48,914 nt of DNA from positions 1 to 48,914 of the forward strand of contig DXFP01000009.1 in NCBI GenBank assembly GCA_019114385.1. The letters are read 5' to 3'. Below, in pieces: positions 13,645 through 20,120 of this stretch (position 1 is its first letter; each line of letters begins with the position of its first letter). Both the position numbers and the translations under genes were made by a program. The notes beneath the pieces are model-generated. The model did no database searches. It saw only the letters and a list, made by a program, of their open reading frames with translations, and had not been told where the DNA came from. The stretch comes from Candidatus Ligilactobacillus excrementigallinarum (GTDB lineage: Bacteria; Bacillota; Bacilli; Lactobacillales; Lactobacillaceae).

Positions 13645-14194
13645 TCTATAAAATACGCATTTACATGCGACCTTTAACCGTGGTTGAGTTGTTTCAAGTT
13701 TTTTAGGTTCTACACGCTAAAAACAAGCCATTTAAACGATATAAGTTTAAGTTTAATGCATTTTTTTCGTAGTGAAAAGTAGTAATTTTAAATATTACCT
13801 TTAATCATTATTAAGTTGTTTTCTGATATTATTTCAGGTTTTTTCAAGTTTCGGATGCATCCAGTTTTAAAATCTTTTTTATAGTGTGGCAAATGGGTCT
13901 TTAATCGTTAAAAAATGTAAGGTTTTGTAAGGTTTTAAAGTACAGTACATTAAATGTATTTAACTCGTTAAAATGTTGTTACATTAGTGCTTATAAGCGA
14001 TTTAAACCAATTAAAAAAGCCTTGTTTTCTGCGCTTTTCTGCATTTATTTAACAAGGTTTACAATGTAATTTTTATAAAACTCTTTGAAACGTTATTATA
14101 TAGCTGTTTACTGGTGTTTTTAACAAATCAAAAAAGCCCTATTTTGTGAACTTTTGTGAAGTTAAAATAGGCTTTCTACTGACCAATAATTATA
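13645..14194. other. Non-coding region before int, rich in hairpins and short repeats
   Basis: 550 bp without a supported ORF. It holds TGTAAGGTTT in tandem (13916-13936), several CAGGTTTTTT/AAGTTTTTT words, the palindrome GGATGCATCC (13853-13862), a hairpin AAGCCTTGTT..AACAAGGTTT (about 14020-14060) and another AGCCCTATTTT..AAAATAGGCT (about 14136-14173) that may terminate the repressor operon. Candidate int promoter elements (TATTATATAG near 14093-14102) are weak. It may also contain Xis or Int accessory sites. Confidence 0.5.
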
Positions 14195-14224
14195 TTTCTT
14201 GGAATTATTAGAGCGGGCAAACTC
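14195..14224. repeat. 30-bp repeat, copy 2 (int leader)
   Basis: Same sequence as 11539-11568 with two changes. It ends directly before the int ribosome binding site AAAGAAAGGA (14225-14234), so RNA pairing over the repeat would reach the edge of that site. Confidence 0.75.
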
Positions 14225-14243
14225 AAAGAAAGGAATTTCAAGA

Positions 14244-15386
14244 ATGGTAAAAATTGTTAAGTATGAAAATTCAAAACATGAAACACGCTATAAATTTCGT
14301 TTATATGCTGGAGTAGATGAAAAGACCGGCAAAAAGCGCTATGTTAAGCGTTCTAATTTCTTGAGCGAAGAAGAAGCGCAAAAAGAAGTAACTAATATCA
14401 CTTACCAAATAAATAAAGGTGAGTTCTTTAAACAAGATAGCAATATTAAATTTAATGAGTTGTTGAATTTATGGTTAGATCTATATAAAGGGACTGTTAA
14501 GCCGTCAACGTATGCAACGACTACACGTATTTTAAATAAACACGTTTTACCGCTTTTTAAAGATTATTTTGTAAAAAAAATAACGCTTGTTGATTGCCAA
14601 AAAGCTGTTAATAAGTGGTTTAAAGAATATCCTAAACAATTAAACAGATATGTATTTTATACAACTAGAATACTTGACTATGCTGTTAAATTAGAAATTA
14701 TTGATAAAAACCCATTTAAAGACGTTACTAAACCAAGAGTAAAAAAGGATGCATCCAACTTTACAAACTTCTATTCAAAAGCGGAATTAAATCAGTTTCT
14801 TTATTGTTGCAAGAATAACGGTAATTTTAAAATCTATGCTTTCTTTAGATTGCTGGCATATAGCGGAATGCGTAAAGGTGAAGCGTTGGCACTAAAATGG
14901 AAAGATATAGACTTTAATAAAAATATGATATCGATTAATAAAACGGTAACTATGGTTGAAAATAATAAGCTGGTAATTCAACCGCCTAAAACATTATCAA
15001 GTAAACGAAACTTGTACATGGATAGTAAAACAATGAGCGTTTTAAAGGAATGGAAGAATAACCAAGCTCACATTTATTATATGAATGGTAAATCAGCCCT
15101 TGAAGATAGATTAGTGTTTTCCAATAAAAGCGGTGCTATTTTGCATCCGACACGACCTAATAACTGGATGCATCAACTAAGTAAAAAATACGGCTTGAAA
15201 TACATTTCTTGTCATGGTTTTAGGCATACTCACGCCAGTATATTATTCCAAGCCGGTGCAACAATAAAAGAAGTTCAAGACAGGCTAGGGCATGCGGATG
15301 CAAAGACAACATTAAACATTTATACGCATGTAACGCAAAAGGAACAAAACGAAACAGTAATTAAGTTTGCTAATTACTTGAATTAG
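14244..15386 (+). CDS. int: Tyrosine recombinase (satellite integrase)
   Basis: 380 aa from ATG at 14244, which has AAAGGA nine nt upstream; an in-frame TTG at 14199 falls in a repeated leader element and is rejected. Domains: N-terminal arm-binding AP2-like part (KYENSKHETRYKFRLYAGVDEKTGKKRYVKRSNF, 5-40), SAM-like core-binding part (about 65-165), and catalytic domain with Arg210 (YSGMRKGEAL), His324-x-x-Arg327 (CHGFRHTHAS), His350 (LGHADAKTT) and the nucleophile Tyr360 (NIYTHV). All catalytic residues are present. It lies next to attR, with putative arm sites beginning at its stop codon. It should integrate the element in the tRNA-Gln 3' end. Confidence 0.93.
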   Translation: MVKIVKYENSKHETRYKFRLYAGVDEKTGKKRYVKRSNFLSEEEAQKEVTNITYQINKGEFFKQDSNIKFNELLNLWLDLYKGTVKPSTYATTTRILNKHVLPLFKDYFVKKITLVDCQKAVNKWFKEYPKQLNRYVFYTTRILDYAVKLEIIDKNPFKDVTKPRVKKDASNFTNFYSKAELNQFLYCCKNNGNFKIYAFFRLLAYSGMRKGEALALKWKDIDFNKNMISINKTVTMVENNKLVIQPPKTLSSKRNLYMDSKTMSVLKEWKNNQAHIYYMNGKSALEDRLVFSNKSGAILHPTRPNNWMHQLSKKYGLKYISCHGFRHTHASILFQAGATIKEVQDRLGHADAKTTLNIYTHVTQKEQNETVIKFANYLN

Positions 15387-15474
15387 GGTCTCTCTTTAGT
15401 TGTGGATAAGTCTATTAATCGTTGATGTGTCGGTAATTGTTTGATGAGTTTCAGGGTCTCCTTTAGGGTCTCTC
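15386..15474. promoter_or_regulatory. Putative integrase arm-type sites, right end
   Basis: GGGTCTCTC at 15386-15394 (overlapping the int stop codon) and the pair at 15455-15474, identical over 20 bp to 3870-3889. The pair lies 96 bp from the attR core. Confidence 0.6.
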
Positions 15475-15518
15475 TGGTGTAGTTATCAACAGATAATTAT
15501 AGACACGGCAAAAAATAA

Positions 15519-15553
15519 AAAGCCTATAAACTCAACGTTTATAGACTTTAATA
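15519..15553 (+). terminator. Terminator after int
   Basis: AAAGCCTATAAAC (15519-15531) pairs with GTTTATAGACTTT (15537-15549) with one mismatch and a 5-nt loop. The T-tract is short, so it may also serve the opposite strand. Confidence 0.55.
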
Positions 15554-15569
15554 GACATATATACACACG

Positions 15570-15587
15570 TAAATTGAGCATACAGGG
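15570..15587. repeat. attR core (right copy of 18-bp direct repeat)
   Basis: Identical to 3789-3806. It covers part of the T-arm, the acceptor 3' strand and a few bases beyond the tRNA-Gln gene. The element therefore restores a complete tRNA on integration. Confidence 0.85.
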
Positions 15588-15646
15588 TTCGAACCTGTAA
15601 ATTATGGATTCAGAGTCCACTGCCTTACCAATTTGGCGAATGCTCA
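15574..15646 (-). tRNA. tRNA-Gln (anticodon CUG), integration target
   Basis: Read on the minus strand from 15646: acceptor TGAGCAT..ATGCTCA, D-arm GCC..GGC, anticodon arm GTGGA-CTCTGAA-TCCAT (anticodon CUG, codon CAG), T-arm ACAGG-TTCGAAC-CCTGT, U1-A72 pair and discriminator A. The U1-A72 pair is typical of tRNA-Gln. Its last third is the attachment core of the satellite, so its 3' part comes from the element. It has a consensus promoter upstream. Confidence 0.9.
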
Positions 15647-15668
15647 AAGATTAATTACAACATGGTTA

Positions 15669-15697
15669 ATTTTATTAAATTCATTACCGCATGTCAA
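15669..15697 (-). promoter_or_regulatory. Promoter of tRNA-Gln
   Basis: On the minus strand TTGACA (15697-15692) and TAAAAT (15674-15669) with a 17-nt spacer, 22 nt upstream of the tRNA 5' end. Confidence 0.85.
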
Positions 15698-15782
15698 GGA
15701 TAAAAAGAAACAATTAAAAATTTGCTTTTAAAATTAAAAATTTTGTGTATAATTAAGACAAAAGAGAAGAGGGGAATCAGTT

Positions 15783-16049
15783 ATGCACAAAGTATTAATT
15801 GTTATGCATGATCTGCAAAATGAAGATTATTATCGGATGAATAAGACGGAATTTGAAATATTACCTGAAGTTGGACAATATATTTATAATTCAGATGGGA
15901 TTGCTTATAAAGTTGAAGCAATTACTCAATTTGCAGGATATGTTTCTGCAAAAGGAGCAGTTGCGGTAATTGTTGTCCATCAGGTTGATAAACAAGATCC
16001 AGTTAGTCGTTTGTATGGATTGAAGATTGAAGAAGATTTAGATGATTAA
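15783..16049 (+). CDS. Conserved hypothetical protein, 88 aa
   Basis: A soluble acidic protein starting at ATG 15783 behind GAAGAGGGG. The pattern is beta-rich (HKVLIVMHDL, then EFEILPEVGQYIYNSDGIAYKVEAITQFAGYV, then GAVAVIVVHQVDK), with a charged C-terminus EEDLDD. It is monocistronic between tRNA-Gln and a bidirectional terminator. The family was not recognised, and no catalytic motif is visible. Confidence 0.7.
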   Translation: MHKVLIVMHDLQNEDYYRMNKTEFEILPEVGQYIYNSDGIAYKVEAITQFAGYVSAKGAVAVIVVHQVDKQDPVSRLYGLKIEEDLDD

Positions 16050-16052
16050 ATA

Positions 16053-16101
16053 AAAAGCCTAAGATAAAGCAAGTTGTTAGCTTGTTGAGTCTTAGGCTTT
16101 T
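16053..16101. terminator. Bidirectional terminator
   Basis: AAAAGCCTAAGA (16053-16064) pairs with TCTTAGGCTTTT (16090-16101). It sits between two convergent genes and has A and T tracts on the outer sides. Confidence 0.85.
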
Positions 16102-16102
16102 G

Positions 16103-16432
16103 TTATTCAAATGATAATTCAATTAAATATGTGTTTGAACGTTTTAGGTGAGCGGTAGTTGCCCATATCTCGGCAAAATTTGGCAATGGTTTACCTGCTT
16201 TTTCCCAATATGTTTTGAATAGAGCACGATGATTCTTAATAAAATCATCTGGCAAGCGATTAACCATCAATTTGTTAGCGGGAAAAAATACATCCGCGTG
16301 TTCAATTTCAGTATCGTCTGCAATGAATAATTGAATTACATTTTGGTAAGGCGACTTTGATTTAATAACAATTTTTGGATCATGTTGAATTCGATTTAGT
16401 ACTTGGAATATTGAATCATATTTCAATTCCAT
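16103..16432 (-). CDS. Hypothetical protein, 109 aa
   Basis: Starts at ATG 16432 with GAGAGAAGG upstream on the minus strand. The product is soluble, without signal or membrane segment. The N-terminal part is mixed alpha/beta (YDSIFQVLNRIQHDPKIVIKSKSPYQNVIQLFIADDTEIEHADVFFP) and the second half is helical and Trp-rich (FKTYWEKAGKPLPNFAEIWATTAHL). Convergent with the 88-aa gene. No recognised domain or function. Confidence 0.7.
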   Translation of the reverse strand: MELKYDSIFQVLNRIQHDPKIVIKSKSPYQNVIQLFIADDTEIEHADVFFPANKLMVNRLPDDFIKNHRALFKTYWEKAGKPLPNFAEIWATTAHLKRSNTYLIELSFE

Positions 16433-16558
16433 GGCGAAATACCTTCTCTCTTAACCTTATTTTAACAACATAATCTCAAAAAGAGCAATCAAGATATCTA
16501 ATAGAAGTCAAAACTTTGGTTTATAATATAAGTAGAATGTTTTGAAAGGAGAAATTAA

Positions 16559-17236
16559 ATGGCAATCGTTCATTTTTATCTTGTACGACACGGACAGACG
16601 AAATTGAATCGAGCTGCCCGGCTACAAGGAATCACGGATTCTCCTTTAACTAAAAAAGGGATTCGAATGGCAAAGAGATTGGGACATGAATTAAGAAATA
16701 TTCAATTTAGAGCGGTTTATACGAGTGATTTGAAGCGTACACAAGATACTGCAAAATACATTTTAGAAGAAAATCAACAGAAGATTCCATCAGTTTATCG
16801 CAATCCTGATTTACGCGAATTAAGTTTCGGAAGATTTGAAGAAGCACATAATCTGGATTTGATTCCGCAAGCTTTGCGGACATTAGGAATTCGGAAAATT
16901 GTCCGGGCTTTTTTGAACGAGGAACATGTTGGTGAATTGATTAAAATTTTTCGGACAATGGATGGAACAGAACAAATTGAAGATTCTGCGCATTTGAATT
17001 TACGTTTTAAACGGGCATTAACATTAATCGGTAATGAATATCAAGATCAAGAAAGTAATATTTTGATCGTTACTCATGGATTGATTTTATCAAACTTTAT
17101 TGAAAGTCTATGTGGGGACGTACCACTGTTTTTGTTAGATAATTCCCGTGCTAGTCTAATTGATTATCAAAACGATAAGTTTACAATTCAATATATTAAT
17201 CAAGCGGAGGATTTAAATGAAACTTACAGACATTAG
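16559..17236 (+). CDS. Histidine phosphatase family protein (phosphoglycerate mutase-like)
   Basis: 225 aa with the phosphohistidine motif VRHGQTKLN (9-17, nucleophile His in RHG), an acid/base Glu region in the RELSFGRFEE block (about 86-95), and the second catalytic His in LIVTHGLILSN. Family members remove phosphate from sugars, nucleotides or small metabolites in the cytoplasm; the substrate cannot be told from sequence. ATG at 16559 follows AAAGGAG. The end overlaps the next gene by 20 bp, so the two are cotranscribed. Confidence 0.88.
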   Translation: MAIVHFYLVRHGQTKLNRAARLQGITDSPLTKKGIRMAKRLGHELRNIQFRAVYTSDLKRTQDTAKYILEENQQKIPSVYRNPDLRELSFGRFEEAHNLDLIPQALRTLGIRKIVRAFLNEEHVGELIKIFRTMDGTEQIEDSAHLNLRFKRALTLIGNEYQDQESNILIVTHGLILSNFIESLCGDVPLFLLDNSRASLIDYQNDKFTIQYINQAEDLNETYRH

Positions 17237-18227
17237 ACAGCAATTAGATAATTTTGTAGAGCGTAGAATTGTACCTGGAATTTCTTATGCGACGATTTTA
17301 AACGGAGAAGTTGAGACAAAAGTTTTTGGAAAAGCACAACTAGTTCCTGAAAGTGAGCCGTTAAAATATGGAATGCAATATGATGTAGCCTCGCTAACTA
17401 AGGTAGTTGGAACAACTAACGTGATTTTAAAATTAATTGAAGCCAAAAAGTTAAATTTAGATGATTCAATTCAACAGTATATTCCGCAATTTAATAATCA
17501 ACGAGTAACGATTCGCCACTTATTAACTCACACTTCAGCAATTTCAGGTTATATTCCGCATCGTAATGAATTACCTCCTAAGCAATTACTGGATGCTTTA
17601 GATAATTTGCCGGTTGCAGACTGGTTTGATCAAAAAGTTGTTTATACGGATGTTGGATTAATTATGCTGGGGCAAATCATCGAAAAAATCTACCAGCAAC
17701 CTGTACAAAAAGTAATTCAAAATGAGATTTTAACTCCATTAAATTTATTAGAAAGTACATTTAATCCAATTAAAGAAAATGCAGTTCCAACTGAGATTTC
17801 ACCAAATCGAGGATTAATTCGCGGTGAAGTCCATGATCCGAAAGCTTTTATTTTACGGGAACATTGCGGATCTGCCGGCTTGTTTATGACATTAAATGAT
17901 TTGTTGAAATTTGCCCAGTGGATTCTTTATCCTCATGGAAAATTAGTCGTTTCTGATCAAATGATAGATAGTCTCTTTCAAGATTGGACGACGCATCATT
18001 TGGGAAGATCACTTGGTTGGGATTTGAAAATTGCTCAAAATGGTGAGAAGTGGATTTATCATACAGGATTTACTGGGACGTTTATTTTATTAAATCGTAA
18101 ATATAAATCAGGATTAATACTATTAACTAATCGGATTCATCCTTCAGCAGATAATCAACCGTTTTTAGATTTGCGCGATGAAATTGTTGAGCAATTTATA
18201 AATAATGATTGCGTTTACAAAAGCTAA
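17217..18227 (+). CDS. Serine hydrolase of the class C beta-lactamase/PBP-like family
   Basis: 336 aa. The nucleophile motif SxxK is at 59-62 (VASLTKVVGT), the Tyr motif in VVYTDVGLIML (about 143) and the third box is HTGFTG near 285. There is no signal peptide, so the protein is probably cytoplasmic, unlike true beta-lactamases. Relatives act as esterases, D-amino-acid peptidases or of unknown substrate. The start at 17217 lies within the phosphatase gene behind AAGCGGAGG, indicating coupled translation. Beta-lactam resistance should not be assumed. Confidence 0.85.
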   Translation: MKLTDIRQQLDNFVERRIVPGISYATILNGEVETKVFGKAQLVPESEPLKYGMQYDVASLTKVVGTTNVILKLIEAKKLNLDDSIQQYIPQFNNQRVTIRHLLTHTSAISGYIPHRNELPPKQLLDALDNLPVADWFDQKVVYTDVGLIMLGQIIEKIYQQPVQKVIQNEILTPLNLLESTFNPIKENAVPTEISPNRGLIRGEVHDPKAFILREHCGSAGLFMTLNDLLKFAQWILYPHGKLVVSDQMIDSLFQDWTTHHLGRSLGWDLKIAQNGEKWIYHTGFTGTFILLNRKYKSGLILLTNRIHPSADNQPFLDLRDEIVEQFINNDCVYKS

Positions 18228-18276
18228 GGAACTTGATAAAATAAAAGTATATACAAATAGATAGAAGGTAGTATAT

Positions 18277-19242
18277 ATGAATGAACCACTCTTTTTGAAA
18301 CCATATTTTCAAGAAAAAATTTGGGGAGGTGACCGCTTAAAAACGGAATTTGGTTATGATATTCCAAGTGATCACACGGGTGAATGCTGGGCAATTTCAG
18401 CTCATCCACACGGTCCAGCTACGGTTGAAAACGGACCATATAAAGGTGAAACTTTAGATGAAGTTTGGAATCAGCACCGTGAAATCTTTGGAAATGCCAA
18501 AGGGGATGTCTTTCCACTTTTAACTAAGATTTTGGATGCTAAAACAGATTTGTCAGTTCAGGTTCATCCCGATGATAAATACGCGATGGAACATGAACAT
18601 GAATTAGGCAAGACTGAATGCTGGTATGTGATTAAAGCGGATGAAGGTTCGGTAATGTACTATGGTCATAATGCAAAGAGTCGAGAAGAATTGCAACAAA
18701 TGATTGAAAATCACGAATGGGATAAATTGTTACGTAAAGTTCCTGTTCATGCAGGCGATTTCCTATATGTTCCAAGTGGCACAATTCATGCAATCGGCAA
18801 AGGAATTATGGTACTTGAAACGCAGCAAAGTTCAGACACCACATACCGGTTATATGATTTTGATCGGGTAGATGCTAAGACTGGCAAAAAGCGTGAACTA
18901 CATTTAAAACAATCAATTGAATGTACTAATGTACCGCACAAAGATCCAGAATTAAAACAAGTTAAAAGTAAAGTAGGCGATGTGAATGTTACTCAATTTG
19001 TTTCAACGAAGTTCTTTGCAGTTTATGAGTGGCACGTTCAAAACGATGAAGGAACATTTAAGCGGGAATCTGCGCCATATACATTAGTATCTGTATTAGA
19101 TGGTAAGGGCGAAGTAATTGTGGATGGCAAGCATTATCCAATTCAAAAGGGAATGCACTTTATTTTGCCATATGATGTTAAGGAATGGACAATAAAAGGC
19201 AATTTACAAATTATTGCTTCAGAACCAGGAAAAGATGCATAG
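18277..19242 (+). CDS. manA: Mannose-6-phosphate isomerase, class I
   Basis: 321 aa, cupin metalloenzyme converting mannose-6-phosphate to fructose-6-phosphate. The N-terminus PLFLKPYFQEKIWGGDRL is characteristic. Zinc-site residues appear in SVQVHPDDKYAMEHEHELGKTECWYVI (His and Glu ligands), and the substrate-site region GDFLYVPSGTIHAIGKGIMVLE supplies the further His. ATG at 18277 follows AGAAGG. Length and motif order match firmicute ManA. It is followed by one copy of the long intergenic repeat, which probably serves as terminator. Confidence 0.95.
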   Translation: MNEPLFLKPYFQEKIWGGDRLKTEFGYDIPSDHTGECWAISAHPHGPATVENGPYKGETLDEVWNQHREIFGNAKGDVFPLLTKILDAKTDLSVQVHPDDKYAMEHEHELGKTECWYVIKADEGSVMYYGHNAKSREELQQMIENHEWDKLLRKVPVHAGDFLYVPSGTIHAIGKGIMVLETQQSSDTTYRLYDFDRVDAKTGKKRELHLKQSIECTNVPHKDPELKQVKSKVGDVNVTQFVSTKFFAVYEWHVQNDEGTFKRESAPYTLVSVLDGKGEVIVDGKHYPIQKGMHFILPYDVKEWTIKGNLQIIASEPGKDA

Positions 19243-19247
19243 AGAAC

Positions 19248-19415
19248 AAAAGAGACTGTGACATAAGTCCAGTCTCTATTTTTATATCTGCATAATCGGA
19301 GTCAAAAACAAACAGGCATGTCTGTAAGTCCAAAAAACTCTGAGTCTTTACTGTGTAATTCGTTCGTTTTTTATAACATGCCTGTTTTGAGTGTTTTGTC
19401 ATATCTTCTTTTGTT
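19248..19415. repeat. Dispersed about 170-bp palindromic intergenic repeat, copy A
   Basis: Starts AGAGACTGTGACATAAGTCC, which folds on itself (GAGACTG..CAGTCTC), and ends GTTTTGTCATATCTTC, the approximate inverse of its start. Inside, AAACAGGCATGT is inverted by ACATGCCTGTTT. Most of its length matches 47232-47407, and its first part matches 34408-34460. It lies between the convergent genes manA and gatD and could terminate both. Confidence 0.8.
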
Positions 19416-20120
19416 TTAATATGTGGGTTTGATTTCAAGTGCTTCTTGCTTTGAAAAATCTACATTCGGATATTTATGCTTCAACGCTGTTAATAATAAG
19501 CGTTTTGCTAAATTACCATTGCGTGCAAGGATTGGACCATGGAAATACGTGCCAAAGGTATTCTTATAAATTGCACCTTCAGAGCCGTCTTGGCCATTGT
19601 TACCATTTCCTTTTAATACTTTTCCAAGAGGACGTTCATTTTCACCAAGGAAAGTTACACCGCTATGATTTTCAAAGCCATGATATTCTTCGCCGGTCTC
19701 TTCATTTTTAATTGTAATATCCCCGATAAACCGATTATCTTTTTGTGTTTCAGTCCGATGACTTAATACACCTAAACCAGGAATTTTTTTGCCATCAGCA
19801 CCAACATAGTATTGACCAAGCATTTGGTAACCGCCGCAGATTGCTAATAATGGCTTGCCTTCTTCAATAAATTTTTGAATTTCGTCGTGTTTGTTAGGTA
19901 GATCTTTTGAAACGATGGTTTGTTCGAAATCTTGACCGCCTCCAAAGAGAGCAATGTCAAAATCATCAGCATTAAAGGTATCATCTAATGAAATTAATTG
20001 CACATCAATGTTTGTATCCATTTGCTTGGCATAGTATTTCATTACTAAAATATTGCCGATATCACTATATGTGTTTAATAAATCACCATATAAATGGGCT
20101 AAACGTAATTCGTATTTCAT
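19416..20120 (-). CDS. gatD: Lipid II isoglutaminyl synthase, glutamine amidotransferase subunit
   Basis: 234 aa, class I CobQ-type amidotransferase. GatD releases ammonia from glutamine and hands it to MurT, which amidates the D-Glu of lipid II at the inner face of the membrane. The nucleophile is Cys95 in LLAICGGYQM; the catalytic His194 is in TYFHGPILAR; the oxyanion region is ALFGGGQDFEQ (57-67). ATG at 20120 abuts the murT stop directly, the standard murT-gatD operon of Gram-positive cocci and lactobacilli. Confidence 0.93.
   Translation of the reverse strand: MKYELRLAHLYGDLLNTYSDIGNILVMKYYAKQMDTNIDVQLISLDDTFNADDFDIALFGGGQDFEQTIVSKDLPNKHDEIQKFIEEGKPLLAICGGYQMLGQYYVGADGKKIPGLGVLSHRTETQKDNRFIGDITIKNEETGEEYHGFENHSGVTFLGENERPLGKVLKGNGNNGQDGSEGAIYKNTFGTYFHGPILARNGNLAKRLLLTALKHKYPNVDFSKQEALEIKPTY

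Larger units (their letters stand above)
3789..15587. mobile_element. PICI-like phage satellite integrated in tRNA-Gln
   Basis: The element is bounded by an 18-bp direct repeat (TAAATTGAGCATACAGGG) at 3789-3806 and 15570-15587; the right copy is part of the 3' end of tRNA-Gln. Inside: tyrosine integrase, CI-like repressor and ImmA-type protease on the plus strand; Cro-like, AlpA-like, primase-polymerase, SF3 helicase, ArpU-like and small genes on the minus strand; an iteron origin; and cargo at the left end. Size (11.8 kb) and the divergent int/repressor versus replication modules match Gram-positive phage-inducible chromosomal islands. No structural, terminase or lysis genes are seen. A remnant prophage is the main alternative. 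Confidence 0.85.

Noticed and set aside
14199..14243. TTG at 14199 as the integrase start
   Set aside because: It lies in the 30-bp repeat shared with a non-coding leader; the ATG at 14244 has a proper ribosome binding site and gives the normal integrase N-terminus.
17217..18227. Beta-lactamase resistance gene
   Set aside because: The SxxK hydrolase has no signal peptide and sits in a housekeeping operon; family membership alone does not indicate beta-lactam hydrolysis.
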